Assembly (NCBI RefSeq): GCF_900103535.1
Contig: NZ_FNHQ01000006.1
Location: 1-64,000, forward strand
DNA from: Megasphaera paucivorans
Lineage (GTDB): Bacteria; Bacillota; Negativicutes; Veillonellales; Megasphaeraceae
Reading direction: 5' to 3'
DNA: 64,000 nt
Shown here one piece after another: positions 1 through 8,629 of the stretch (within the stretch, counting starts at the first letter, position 1; each line of letters starts with the position of its first letter). The notes below the pieces were generated by a model. That model saw nothing but the letters and a program-made list of their open reading frames with translations, made no database searches and was not told the DNA's origin. The position numbers and the translations under genes are program-made.

Positions 1-209
1 ATTTGAATGAGCAACGCGCCTAATGCCATTCGGGCAGGTTTTGCTACCTGGCCTTTGAATCCTTTGAACAGTTTTTTGTATTTCTTTTCTACCAGATCCC
101 ACGGGATTAATTCTGCTTTCTTGATCCAACGGTTGTTCGGATCCATTTGTAATCCCAAGGGTTGATTAAAATCTTCGAAGGAAAGTTGTTTAGAAGGAGT
201 TTTATACAT
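1..209 (-). CDS. Transposase, N-terminal part (DUF772 type), cut by window edge
   Basis: About 69 residues are visible, reading MYKTPSKQLSFEDF and then MDPNNRWIKKAELIPWD and KPARMALGALLIQ. This is the N-terminal signature of IS5/IS1182-like DDE transposases carrying a DUF772 domain. The start is supported by an AGGTGA ribosome site just upstream. The catalytic domain lies outside the window, so intactness cannot be judged. A TATAAT-like -10 box lies about 70 bases upstream of the start. Bases 210-359 should hold the element end, but I could not delimit its inverted repeat. Confidence 0.8.
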   Translation of the reverse strand, partial: MYKTPSKQLSFEDFNQPLGLQMDPNNRWIKKAELIPWDLVEKKYKKLFKGFKGQVAKPARMALGALLIQ

Positions 210-359
210 TTTACGTCACCTGTGTGCAAGAGTTTTGAGCTGTTTTCCACCATACTCATGCACTTATTATACTACGAAACGCTGATGAATACTGCAGTGA
301 TGCATACTATTGGTTTGTGCAGTTTACATTAAATATTCCTCCTAAAAAATATATTATAA

Positions 360-1568
360 TTAAATAACTTCCGCTTTCCTGTTTTTGATTTTCCCATATG
401 TAATAAGTGAAACACCTCCTAAAATAACCAATATCCCTAAAACGACAAAACCGGCAATATATGTACCAGTAACAGCCTGCATATAACCCACTAAAAAACC
501 TGCAATCGTCCCGCCACCGCCGGCTCCAAGACCATTAACAATACCCGATGCCGGTCCAACAGCATGTGGTTCAACCGTCTTTTGAATAATCGACCAAATA
601 TTAGGAGTAAAACTACTGGCATAATATCCCATAGCTATGGTAATCAAAGCCATTTTAAATACAGGAGCTTCAATCAATGGCAAAGTCACTAATAAAAGTC
701 CCGGAATAATTAAACCTAATGCGGCTATTAAAGAGCGTTTTCCTGTTTTATCACTAATATATGAGATAGGTACTGCCAAAACAACGGCCATCAAATAGGG
801 ACAAGCACTTGCAATTCCTTGTGCCATGCCATCATATCCAAGCGATTTAACTACCATAGGAATCCATAAGGTAATTCCCCAAAACAGCATTCCCTGTGTT
901 ATATAGGTAAAAATAACAAGAAAAAATGATTTTCCGCCAAAAGATGCAAGTGTTAACTTAGCCTTATTTCCATCTTCAATAGGTTCTTCTTTATACGGTG
1001 CATCTTTATTTTTTCCTAACATTTTTATATACAGGGGTACGATAAACAATAGTCCCACACCACCTGTAATATAAAACAAAATTTTCCAACCGAAAGCATC
1101 ATAAATAGGAGTTAATATAATAAAGCCTAATGCCAATGCCATAAATTGACCGTAGTATTGAATAATACTATTGGCTCTTGTCAATTCATTCGGAGAAAAC
1201 CATGAACGAGCAAATCGAGATTGCTGCGGCCAATATACTCCTTCTGTTATTCCTAAGATAAACCGAAATGCCAATAAAATTGCAATAGATTGGATAAAAC
1301 CGGTAAGAAATGTTGCCAATGACCAAATAAGTACCATAAGGATAACTATTGTTTTAGGTTCTCTTCCCCGTGTTAAGATTCCACCAAAAATATTAGCAAA
1401 AAAATACCCAATTAAAAACATAGTAAGAACCAACGATTTAACAGCTCCATCAATTCCCAAATCCGCGGATAGTGATGGCAAAGCAACAGATAAATTTGTT
1501 CGATCAATATATGCTACAAAAAGTCCCAGACATAATGTACCTGCAATTCGCAGCCATTTATTCTGCAT
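360..1568 (-). CDS. MFS transporter, probable organic-anion symporter
   Basis: A 402-residue, twelve-helix major facilitator protein resembling the anion:cation symporter group (hexuronate, glucarate and similar acids). The start chosen is the ATG before QNKWLRIAG, because GGGAG sits eight bases upstream; a longer TTG-started frame has no such site. It begins with a short N-terminus followed by LFVAYIDRTNLSVALPSL, typical of TM1 in this group, and carries a basic loop (GILTRGREPKT) between TM2 and TM3. It follows the metallohydrolase by 14 bases and is the last gene of that two-gene unit. It is inferred to import the substrate of the island, probably an acylated or free hydroxy acid. The substrate is not visible in the sequence. 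No convincing terminator follows. Confidence 0.85.
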   Translation of the reverse strand: MQNKWLRIAGTLCLGLFVAYIDRTNLSVALPSLSADLGIDGAVKSLVLTMFLIGYFFANIFGGILTRGREPKTIVILMVLIWSLATFLTGFIQSIAILLAFRFILGITEGVYWPQQSRFARSWFSPNELTRANSIIQYYGQFMALALGFIILTPIYDAFGWKILFYITGGVGLLFIVPLYIKMLGKNKDAPYKEEPIEDGNKAKLTLASFGGKSFFLVIFTYITQGMLFWGITLWIPMVVKSLGYDGMAQGIASACPYLMAVVLAVPISYISDKTGKRSLIAALGLIIPGLLLVTLPLIEAPVFKMALITIAMGYYASSFTPNIWSIIQKTVEPHAVGPASGIVNGLGAGGGGTIAGFLVGYMQAVTGTYIAGFVVLGILVILGGVSLITYGKIKNRKAEVI

Positions 1569-1582
1569 TGTAACGACTCCCT

Positions 1583-2722
1583 TCAATATAATGTAGATGA
1601 TAGATTTTTGTAAACAATCGTTCCTTCACGGATTGTAAGTTGCGGCACTAGCAATTGTTTACCTTCCACACATGCTTCTTTTGCATCGAAAAAAGAAAAC
1701 TTTCCAGAAGTATTTTTTAAAACAGCGACATCTGCGCAAGCCCCAGGTTGCAATGTTCCTATTTCTCCCTCCATTTCCATACATTTTGCCGGGACGGCCG
1801 TCACCGCCGCAATAACCGCTTGCAAATCCATTCCTAATGCTAAATATTTAGACATAATCCAAGGCAATGCAATCGCCGGATGTTTATATAATGTCATCAT
1901 CGTAATATCTGAACTAATAATATCCGGATAAAAACCATCTATCATCGCCTTTTTCGCTATAGCAAAATCAAAATTATTCTTGCCATTGCAAGCGTCAAAT
2001 ATAACTCCTCTTTTTTTCGCTTTCCATACTTCAGGAAAAACATGGCCCTTTTCATCTAAAATAGTATTTCCCGTCCCATGGTATACATGAGTAAAGATAT
2101 CTCCCGGTCTAAAATATTTCACTAATTCATCCGTCGGACACGGTGGATCAATGACATGAACATTAATTCTGCAACCTATTTGTTCCGCTAACAAAACTGC
2201 CTTTTGTATAGGTTCTAATCCTGTATTATTGATATTATTTTTTGTTTGTTTCAATTTAATTCCCAAAATATTGTCTTTATATTTTTCTGCTAAATATTTT
2301 ATTTTGTTTTCATCGCAATAACGAACATCATAAGTATCCGGTTTATTCATACTGATTTGTCCATCAGAAGATAATGCAATAAAAGACTTCACTCGAACTG
2401 TTGAATGCATAATTGTATCAGTATAAAAAGATTCATAATTAGCAGACCCGGAGCTTCCCCCATCAACGACAGTAGTTACTCCATTAGGAAGCATGGCTAC
2501 ATCAGGAGAGACACCCGCATCAGTTCCTTTTTGAAATACATGGGCATGATAATCAATTAATCCAGGAACAACCAGACAGTTCGTTGCATCAATCACTACG
2601 TCAGGCGTACCGATATCGGTGTTTTCAATGATCTGCCCATTTTTTATGCAAACATCGCAAATTGTATCAATCCCTCTATACGCATCCATCACTCTGCCAT
2701 TTTTAATCAATATATCATCCAT
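1583..2722 (-). CDS. COG3964 amidohydrolase-superfamily metallohydrolase (EF_0837-like deacetylase)
   Basis: A 379-residue amidohydrolase-superfamily enzyme, often misnamed dihydroorotase. Visible features are the first metal motif GLIDYHAHVF near residue 60, a lysine in GIKLKQTK (candidate carbamylated metal bridge), histidine motifs NVHVID and THVYHGTG, and an aspartate in ISSDITMM. Characterised COG3964 members (Atu3266, Oant2987) hydrolyse acetyl-(R)-mandelate and related acyl esters or amides of D-hydroxy or D-amino acids. Start: the ATG before DDILIKN, with AAGGAGGAAT upstream. It is first in its transcript, downstream of a TTGAAA-16-TATAAT promoter, and is followed by the MFS gene. By inference it would strip an acyl group from the imported compound. 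The family call is strong; the substrate is unknown. Confidence 0.85.
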   Translation of the reverse strand: MDDILIKNGRVMDAYRGIDTICDVCIKNGQIIENTDIGTPDVVIDATNCLVVPGLIDYHAHVFQKGTDAGVSPDVAMLPNGVTTVVDGGSSGSANYESFYTDTIMHSTVRVKSFIALSSDGQISMNKPDTYDVRYCDENKIKYLAEKYKDNILGIKLKQTKNNINNTGLEPIQKAVLLAEQIGCRINVHVIDPPCPTDELVKYFRPGDIFTHVYHGTGNTILDEKGHVFPEVWKAKKRGVIFDACNGKNNFDFAIAKKAMIDGFYPDIISSDITMMTLYKHPAIALPWIMSKYLALGMDLQAVIAAVTAVPAKCMEMEGEIGTLQPGACADVAVLKNTSGKFSFFDAKEACVEGKQLLVPQLTIREGTIVYKNLSSTLY

Positions 2723-2900
2723 TTTTATTCCTCCTTGGCAACACATCTTTATTTCTTTTCATCGTACGTATAATAATTCACATTCCAATTTCAAAACATG
2801 CACACTGGTTAATTATTTTTAATTCATTATTTTGTGTTGTATCGTTTTCATTTATTTATTTTTCATTTCATTATTTGAAAATTTTTCTTCTTTATATAAA

Positions 2901-2928
2901 ATTATACTGCAATTTATTATTTTTTCAA
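2901..2928 (-). promoter_or_regulatory. Promoter of the metallohydrolase-MFS unit
   Basis: On the minus strand TTGAAA and TATAAT are separated by 16 bases, giving a near-consensus vegetative promoter about 180 bases upstream of the metallohydrolase start. Two perfect palindromes lie directly upstream of its -35 box. The 570-base gap between the metallohydrolase and the LarA-like gene therefore holds this promoter, the palindromes and the terminator of the upstream unit. I see no gene in it. Confidence 0.7.
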
Positions 2929-2940
2929 TCATTAAATGAT

Positions 2941-2973
2941 ATTGTTTCATTGCATAATATGCAATGAAACAAT
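2941..2973. promoter_or_regulatory. Perfect palindrome 1, candidate operator/activator site
   Basis: A perfect inverted repeat with 15-base arms (ATTGTTTCATTGCAT and its complement) and a 3-base centre. It starts 12 bases upstream of the -35 box, its centre falling near -64 relative to the predicted start of transcription. Because it is upstream of the promoter it is more likely a DNA site than an mRNA hairpin for this unit. The binding protein is unknown; the FadR-type regulator of the island is one candidate. Confidence 0.6.
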
Positions 2974-2981
2974 AATTTATG

Positions 2982-3014
2982 ACAAATAAAATGCAAATAT
3001 TGCATTTTATTTGT
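2982..3014. promoter_or_regulatory. Perfect palindrome 2, candidate operator/activator site
   Basis: A second perfect inverted repeat with 15-base arms (ACAAATAAAATGCAA and its complement) and a 3-base centre. Its centre lies 41 bases from that of palindrome 1, close to four helical turns. Both contain TTGCAT and ATGCAA half-sites, in opposite order. Confidence 0.6.
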
Positions 3015-3164
3015 TTTACATGCTAGAATATTTTGTTCATATTTGGCACAATGTATAATTATATATTTTAAAATCCATATAAAAAAATATAAATTTTTCC
3101 TATTTATTGCAAGCATACTGACGAATGATATTAATTTTACTTCAATTTAACAGTATCTTTGTTT

Positions 3165-3208
3165 TATAAAAAAAAAGCGAAACATCTAAACATTTTAGAT
3201 GTTTCGCT
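3165..3208 (-). terminator. Rho-independent terminator of the flavoprotein-racemase operon
   Basis: A perfect stem with 15-base arms (AGCGAAACATCTAAA and its complement) and a 3-base loop, followed on the minus strand by a run of nine T. It lies about 110 bases past the LarA-like stop codon, separating the operon from the metallohydrolase-MFS unit. Confidence 0.9.
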
Positions 3209-3316
3209 TAAAACAAAAATATAGGATTCATTTATTCCCACTATATTCCACAAATATTCATTTTCTTCAACTATACTTGTTGACTACACTAATCAATAGA
3301 TGCCGCGATGTATCAA

Positions 3317-4630
3317 CTAGCAGTGTTCCAACAAAGGATGCAAATTGCCGTTTATATCAAACCCCATATCTTCGATCTCTCCTTCAACAGTGAGTCCATC
3401 ATACATACCATTCTTTACATCTTCGTAATACGCCTCTGAAAGCATTATATGTTCTATATGAAGGCTGTTGGGAATTCGAATAATATGCAAATGCTCTTTA
3501 TTTACTTCATTCAAAGTACGAATACAGGCTTGAACAGCCTCTTTATCGGTTGCCATAATCAGCGGAATCGTTGCCGATTTTAAAACTGTACTAGTCATGC
3601 AATTAGGATACATTTTCTGAATATCCATTTTATCAAAAATACGTTTTGTAATAACACTGGCTAACCCTACACCTAAGGCATTTCCATGAGAAGAATCTGT
3701 CAAGTCCAAAAAGCACGTACGCTGCACTTTAACTCCACCCATCGCATATTCCGTAGAGAAAGTTCCTGTAATATTAGGATCTACCCCAGTACCGCTATAG
3801 TTCTTGCCTATTTTATCAACAATAAGTACATCGCCTTTTTCTACAATAATTTTAGGCATATTAGAGGCCGCATATTTCAAAAGTTCCGGCTCTCTTTCTA
3901 AAATTTTATCTCGATGAATCGCTTCGATTTTACATGTCTCATCATATGCATTTTCTATGCACGGAATCGCTAAAAGAATCGGAGCGTTTTTTAAAATCAC
4001 CTCCGCATTAGCTGGTATATTATCAGCAATTTTTCCCATACCGTCACTATGTACACTTTCTGCACCTTTTTGCTTCCCTAGTCCAACTACCATCATTTTA
4101 CAGGGACCACTTTCATAGGATCCACGAAATGCATTATGCATTTTCAGCCGGCAAGAAACAATAACACCATCAGCTTCAAATGCAAGCTTATCCATATATA
4201 CCGGCTTCCCATACTTTGAATATCCTAAAAATACCGTATCCATACAAGAACAAATAGGACACCCCATCGTTGCTTCAGTAATATTATAGCTAGCCAGTAT
4301 TTCTAGCTGTCCTTCTGCTGTTGCCCCGCCGTGGCTCCCCATTGCCGGGATAATAAAAGGGATTGCTTGTTTACGTTTTATAAAATCAACAATTGCTTTC
4401 GTAATACTATCTACATTAGCAATACCGCGGCTTCCTGCTGTAACAGCAATACGCATATCCGGCTTAATCAACTCCGCAATACCTTCTTTAGATAGTTCTT
4501 CAAAAACAATGCGTGGGATATCCTTCGTTTGAATAACCGGTCGTGGGAATGATTGTTTTGCCCGAAACATTTTAGGAATGGGTACTTGTGCCAATAGTTG
4601 TGACACAATCCCACCTCTTTTAATTTCCAT
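3317..4630 (-). CDS. LarA-family nickel-dependent racemase/epimerase homologue (DUF2088)
   Basis: A 437-residue protein of the lactate racemase (LarA) superfamily. His100 in the GSHGGAT motif, His165 in KMHNAF and Lys178 in GPCKMM align with the catalytic His108 and His174 and the cofactor-linked Lys184 of L. plantarum LarA. So the residues for covalent attachment of the nickel-pincer nucleotide and for proton transfer appear present. The superfamily includes racemases of lactate, malate, phenyllactate and other 2-hydroxy acids and sugar-acid epimerases; the substrate here cannot be read off. Start: the ATG before EIKRGG, with GAGGAGG upstream. It is last in the operon, 40 bases after the regulator. 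The cofactor genes larB, larC and larE are not in this window. Confidence 0.8.
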   Translation of the reverse strand: MEIKRGGIVSQLLAQVPIPKMFRAKQSFPRPVIQTKDIPRIVFEELSKEGIAELIKPDMRIAVTAGSRGIANVDSITKAIVDFIKRKQAIPFIIPAMGSHGGATAEGQLEILASYNITEATMGCPICSCMDTVFLGYSKYGKPVYMDKLAFEADGVIVSCRLKMHNAFRGSYESGPCKMMVVGLGKQKGAESVHSDGMGKIADNIPANAEVILKNAPILLAIPCIENAYDETCKIEAIHRDKILEREPELLKYAASNMPKIIVEKGDVLIVDKIGKNYSGTGVDPNITGTFSTEYAMGGVKVQRTCFLDLTDSSHGNALGVGLASVITKRIFDKMDIQKMYPNCMTSTVLKSATIPLIMATDKEAVQACIRTLNEVNKEHLHIIRIPNSLHIEHIMLSEAYYEDVKNGMYDGLTVEGEIEDMGFDINGNLHPLLEHC

Positions 4631-4670
4631 TATACTATTCCTCCTCAAATAAGAAGATATTCAAAAATCA

Positions 4671-5366
4671 TTATGTTTTATCGAATATATTTTTTCGTAT
4701 TTTATTTCTATTATATGCTAAATGAAGCATCATAGCATCTTGCGCATCATAACTGCGATGATCACGAATAGCTTCATATATTTCTCTATGATGAGACAGT
4801 GTCATTGCGACTACTTTATGCCCCTCAATACTGGTAAACGCTTTGATAGCCGTATTAATAACCGGAACAAGCCGAGGTACCACCAGGTTATTACTGCATG
4901 TCGCTATTTGTGTATGAAACTCGATGTCCTTATCCGTCGGATCTTGTCCTGCGGCTAATGCATCTTCCATTTCTTGACAAGTTCTGCCAAGACAGTGAAT
5001 CTCTCTTAAAGAAGCATTTTGCGCAGCCAGAGATGCAATAGGCGGTTCTAAGATAAAACGTACTTCAATCAAATCCAGTAACACTTTATCTTTGTTTTCA
5101 ACAAACATAAAGCCCAACGGATCATCAGCTATACCCATTTTTTTTGAAACAAACGTCCCGGCACCTTGTTTAATAACGAGAATATTGCGAGATACAAGTG
5201 ATCGCACAGCTTCACGAATGGTATTACGTCCAACGCCTAAATACCGAGATAATTCATACTCATTTGGCAATTTTTGCCCAGCTGCGTATGCCTTGTCAGC
5301 AATCATCATCGATATTTTATGAGCTGTTTTTTCTACTAGTGATTTTTTTGCAAACTCTCTCATCAT
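4671..5366 (-). CDS. GntR-family (FadR subfamily) transcriptional regulator
   Basis: About 232 residues: an N-terminal winged helix (residues about 10-75, with KLPNEYELSRYLGVGRNTIR as its core) and an all-helical FCD effector domain. The FCD domain shows the metal-binding pattern of the group (FHTQIA, LSHHREI, MMLHL), suggesting a carboxylate ligand held by a metal, as in LldR and similar hydroxy-acid sensors. The start is one of two adjacent ATG codons preceded by GGGTG; a GTG six bases earlier is possible. It sits inside the island between the flavoproteins and the racemase homologue, so it very probably controls it. Confidence 0.85.
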   Translation of the reverse strand: MMREFAKKSLVEKTAHKISMMIADKAYAAGQKLPNEYELSRYLGVGRNTIREAVRSLVSRNILVIKQGAGTFVSKKMGIADDPLGFMFVENKDKVLLDLIEVRFILEPPIASLAAQNASLREIHCLGRTCQEMEDALAAGQDPTDKDIEFHTQIATCSNNLVVPRLVPVINTAIKAFTSIEGHKVVAMTLSHHREIYEAIRDHRSYDAQDAMMLHLAYNRNKIRKNIFDKT

Positions 5367-5407
5367 TTTCACCCGTCTATTCTCTCTTACATCATTTTTT
5401 TACTATA

Positions 5408-5770
5408 TTATACCTTTTCTACCGTTTTTGTAGCAACTACATTGCTTTTTAAGCCTAAAATATTTGCAATAATGATTTGACCAGATATAACAGGCGCTGT
5501 AACTTTTATGTCTCTAATGAATTTCATAACTTCAAAAATTTTTTCTTTGGGAATCGGCGTATCTAATTTAACACTAACTAACGGCACTATTCCCTGTTGT
5601 ACAAAAACTGAAGTTGTAATAGTACGCATAGGATGTACCATTTCATTTTTAGCATATTCTATTCCCTTGGAGCAAGACGCCCCATTAACAGTACCAATTG
5701 CGTTGCCTTCAAACATAACCTCAATGTCACAGCTATTAGGACAGATGATGCAAGTAAAGTTTTTTTTCAT
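5408..5770 (-). CDS. DUF1667 protein, small cysteine-rich subunit of the flavoprotein complex
   Basis: A 120-residue protein opening with CIICPNSC followed by a cysteine in GASCSKGIEYA, the DUF1667 pattern expected to bind a metal or iron-sulfur cluster. In many Firmicutes and Thermotoga (the TM1432-1434 arrangement) a DUF1667 gene follows a GlpA-like and a NAD(P)/FAD oxidoreductase gene, exactly as here, suggesting the three form one complex. GGTGG precedes the start. A 67-base gap separates it from the flavoprotein gene; a 10-base inverted repeat at 5806-5838 ends on that gene's stop codon. Confidence 0.85.
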   Translation of the reverse strand: MKKNFTCIICPNSCDIEVMFEGNAIGTVNGASCSKGIEYAKNEMVHPMRTITTSVFVQQGIVPLVSVKLDTPIPKEKIFEVMKFIRDIKVTAPVISGQIIIANILGLKSNVVATKTVEKV

Positions 5771-5837
5771 AATTCCACCGCTTTCACTTTTATTTCATTA
5801 GTTGAATTCAGATTCGCTGCCGGAAGATGAATCTGAA

Positions 5838-7010
5838 TCATCTTTGCCGGAAGAGCATTTTTAATTTTTTTGTTATTATTACTTTTCCGTCTTGCAAAAC
5901 ATATATTGCACATTTTTTTGCAGGCTTTTTGACGCGAAAAGAACATACTACATCAATTTCCCCACTGATATACTGCGGTAACACATATCCAACAGAGTCA
6001 TCCGGAATTATGGATATGTGACTAGGCGGAAACCCTTCTTGGTATAAATAAGATGCAACACTATCAGCCATATGCTCTGCTTCCATAGAGACAAAATCAA
6101 CTAAATCATGCACTTGCAAAACATTTCCTGCCGCAAAAATTCCAGGAACATTCGTTTGATAATGTTCATCTACAAGCGCCCCTTTAGTATGTTTATCCAG
6201 ATTAACCCCACAAGTCAAAGATAATTCATTTTCAGGAATGAGTCCCACAGATAAGATCATCGTATCACACTTATATTCCTTTTCTGTCCCGGCGATAGCA
6301 TTCATTTGTTCATCCACTTGCGCCACCGTTACGCTTTCAAGTCTTCCTCTCCCTTTAATATTAGTCACCGTATGGCTTACATAAAGAGGGATATTATAAT
6401 CATTCAGACATTGTTCAATATTTCGCGGTAATCCGCTTGGATACGGCATAACTTCAAAAACAGCCTTGACTTTTACCCCTTCTAAAGTCAACCGTCTTGC
6501 CATAATCATTCCAATATCACCTGAACCCAGAATAACTGCTTCTTTTCCAATCATCATATTGTGAAGATTAATAAAAGATTGAGCAACACCAGCAGTATAA
6601 ATCCCTGCCGGACGAGATCCCGGAATGCCAATGGCTCCACGAGTTCTTTCACGGCACCCCATGGTTAAAACAATTGCTTTGGCACGATATTGAAGCAATC
6701 CATTGCGAGAAACTGCCGTAACTATTTTATCCGGAGTAATTTCAATAACTGTAGCTTCGGTTATATATAAAATATTAAATTTTTGAATATCATCAATAAA
6801 ACGCTGTGCATATTCCGGCCCAGTTAATGTTTCTTTAAAACGTTTTAATCCAAAACCATCATGAATACATTGTCGTAAAATACCGCCAAGATATTTTTCT
6901 CTTTCTAATATAACGATATTATGGATTCCTCTTTTTTTTAGTTCTACGGCTGCTGCCAATCCCGCCGGGCCACCACCAATAATAATTACATCTTTATCCA
7001 TTGTATTCAT
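5838..7010 (-). CDS. NAD(P)/FAD-dependent oxidoreductase (GlpB/HcnB-like subunit)
   Basis: A 390-residue two-dinucleotide-binding flavoprotein. An FAD fold begins with GGGPAGLAAAVELKKRG at residues 12-28, a second nucleotide fold with GSGDIGMIMARRL near residue 160, and the C-terminal FAD motif is GIFAAGNVLQVHDLVD near residue 290. It lacks a CxxxxC redox disulfide, so it belongs with the non-disulfide oxidoreductases that partner GlpA-like or opine/HCN-synthase-like dehydrogenases. It starts two bases after the upstream gene's stop, with AAGGTG as ribosome site overlapping that gene, so translation is coupled. Likely role: pass electrons from the hydroxy-acid dehydrogenase subunit to NAD(P) or another acceptor. 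Confidence 0.88.
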   Translation of the reverse strand: MNTMDKDVIIIGGGPAGLAAAVELKKRGIHNIVILEREKYLGGILRQCIHDGFGLKRFKETLTGPEYAQRFIDDIQKFNILYITEATVIEITPDKIVTAVSRNGLLQYRAKAIVLTMGCRERTRGAIGIPGSRPAGIYTAGVAQSFINLHNMMIGKEAVILGSGDIGMIMARRLTLEGVKVKAVFEVMPYPSGLPRNIEQCLNDYNIPLYVSHTVTNIKGRGRLESVTVAQVDEQMNAIAGTEKEYKCDTMILSVGLIPENELSLTCGVNLDKHTKGALVDEHYQTNVPGIFAAGNVLQVHDLVDFVSMEAEHMADSVASYLYQEGFPPSHISIIPDDSVGYVLPQYISGEIDVVCSFRVKKPAKKCAIYVLQDGKVIITKKLKMLFRQR

Positions 7011-7012
7011 CT

Positions 7013-8455
7013 TTATCGCACCTTTCCCGTGAACATATGGCTTTTTTTTCTTCCATACATAATTTCTGTTTCTTTTTTATGCAATTCTTCTTGCATAAGT
7101 TCCGCTATTCTCATTTGACAGTACCCGCCTTGACACCTTCCCATCATCGCTCTTACTCGATTTTTTATAGCAGTCATTGTGTTGACCCCTAATGGATTGT
7201 GTATAGCTTGCAGAATTTCAGCCTTTGTCACTGTTTCACAACGACAAATAATTTCTCCATAATCAGGATTCATTTCAATAAGTTGTTGTTGTACTTCCCT
7301 GCTCTGATTAGCAAAACATATAATTTCTTCTCGACAAGGGTTAAAATTTTTCCGGTCATACAAAGTTTCCACTTCTTTAATACATTTGATTACTCTCCGT
7401 GCGATTGGAAGTGCACATGTAAGTCCCGGGGATTCAATCCCTACTAAATTAACTACATGAGGAACCGTATCACGTCGTTCAATAACAAAATCCAACACGT
7501 CCTTCGTTTCAGGATCAATCAATTTAGGCCGTATTCCTGAAAAATTACGAATACAATATTCACGTTTCATATTTTTAAACATTTTTCTTCCATCAGAAAA
7601 CAGTTTATCCATAGATGATTTGGTATTTTCATAATTATCCAAACAGTCTATCTGTACAGAATCGGGACCAATCAAAACATTTCCATCCACCGTCGGTGTA
7701 GCATGTGTTGCAAATCCGCCTGTTGGTCCAGGTGCTGGATATATAAGCATATTTAGTGTTCTTCCCGCATTTTTATCTAAAACATAATATTCTCCTTTAA
7801 AAAATCCCAATTTATACCCTGGAATTCCTAACATTGTTGAAATTTTACTCGAATGAAGACCTGCACAATTAACAACCCACCTTGTACTAAAATTTCCTTT
7901 TGTGGTTTTTAAAATATAATAGTTATCATTTCGGCTTTGTCCAACTACTTCCGTATCAAAATAAAAAGTAACACCATTTTGCTTTGCATTTTCCGCTAAC
8001 GCTACATTATAAATAAAAGGACTTAAAATTCCTGACGTAGGTGAATACATAGCAAATTCTCCACCTGCATCAGGCGCCATATCCTTAAGTTCTTTTTTAT
8101 CAATGAGTCTTAATCCCGGCACGCCATTTCGACGTCCTATATCTTGGTATTTCAATAAACTTTGCTTATCTTCATCGGTAAATCCAACAACAACCTTTCC
8201 TAATCGTTTAAAAGGAATTTTTAATTCTTCTGCAATTTTATCAAATTCTGCATTCCCTTCTACACAACATTGTGCTTTTAATGATCCTGGTTTATACGTA
8301 AATCCAGTATGTAATACCCCTGTGTTTCGACCTGTTGTTTCTACACAGACATCCAATTCTTTCTCCAACACACCAATTTTTAAATTATAACGCGAAAGTT
8401 CTCTAGCTACTGCACTTCCTATTATTCCAGCTCCAATAATTAATACATCATACAT
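7013..8455 (-). CDS. GlpA/LhgO-like FAD-dependent 2-hydroxyacid or glycerol-3-phosphate dehydrogenase with BFD [2Fe-2S] domain
   Basis: A 480-residue protein. The N-terminal DAO-type FAD domain starts MYDVLIIGAGIIGSAVARE and carries TGRNTGVLHTGFTYKPGSL, a stretch much closer to L-2-hydroxyglutarate oxidase (LhgO) than to classical GlpA. The C-terminus has a BFD-like domain with CRCETVT and GRCQGGYC, four cysteines for a [2Fe-2S] cluster. The start is the ATG before YDVL, with GGAGG nine bases upstream; a frame eight codons longer lacks a site. It heads the operon behind a TTGACA-17-TAATAT promoter. Together with the next two genes it makes a three-subunit dehydrogenase, by inference for a 2-hydroxy acid given the LarA homologue and FadR regulator. 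Glycerol-3-phosphate remains an alternative. Confidence 0.85.
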   Translation of the reverse strand: MYDVLIIGAGIIGSAVARELSRYNLKIGVLEKELDVCVETTGRNTGVLHTGFTYKPGSLKAQCCVEGNAEFDKIAEELKIPFKRLGKVVVGFTDEDKQSLLKYQDIGRRNGVPGLRLIDKKELKDMAPDAGGEFAMYSPTSGILSPFIYNVALAENAKQNGVTFYFDTEVVGQSRNDNYYILKTTKGNFSTRWVVNCAGLHSSKISTMLGIPGYKLGFFKGEYYVLDKNAGRTLNMLIYPAPGPTGGFATHATPTVDGNVLIGPDSVQIDCLDNYENTKSSMDKLFSDGRKMFKNMKREYCIRNFSGIRPKLIDPETKDVLDFVIERRDTVPHVVNLVGIESPGLTCALPIARRVIKCIKEVETLYDRKNFNPCREEIICFANQSREVQQQLIEMNPDYGEIICRCETVTKAEILQAIHNPLGVNTMTAIKNRVRAMMGRCQGGYCQMRIAELMQEELHKKETEIMYGRKKSHMFTGKVR

Positions 8456-8506
8456 TGTATTCACGCCTCCGTAAGTCATCCCATGTATTTTATTTCTATA
8501 TGTGAT

Positions 8507-8535
8507 ATATTAATTCAATTATTAAAATATGTCAA
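8507..8535 (-). promoter_or_regulatory. Promoter of the flavoprotein operon
   Basis: On the minus strand TTGACA, a 17-base spacer and TAATAT, about 50 bases upstream of the GlpA/LhgO-like start. A TTGCATT half-site resembling those in the palindromes of the metallohydrolase promoter lies about 30 bases upstream of the -35 box. Confidence 0.8.
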
Positions 8536-8629
8536 ATATTATATTGCTTTTTCATCATTTTAATGCAAAAAGTACGTGTTATTTAGATGCCATTTATAAA
8601 ATACATAGGATGTATATGCTGCGTAATAC

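Noticed and set aside
2925-3116. 63-codon minus-strand frame in the metallohydrolase upstream region
   Set aside because: It runs through both palindromes and the promoter and has no ribosome site.
5806-5838. 10-base inverted repeat spanning the stop codon of the NAD(P)/FAD oxidoreductase
   Set aside because: No T-run and AT-rich; at most a small intra-operon hairpin, too weak to call a terminator.
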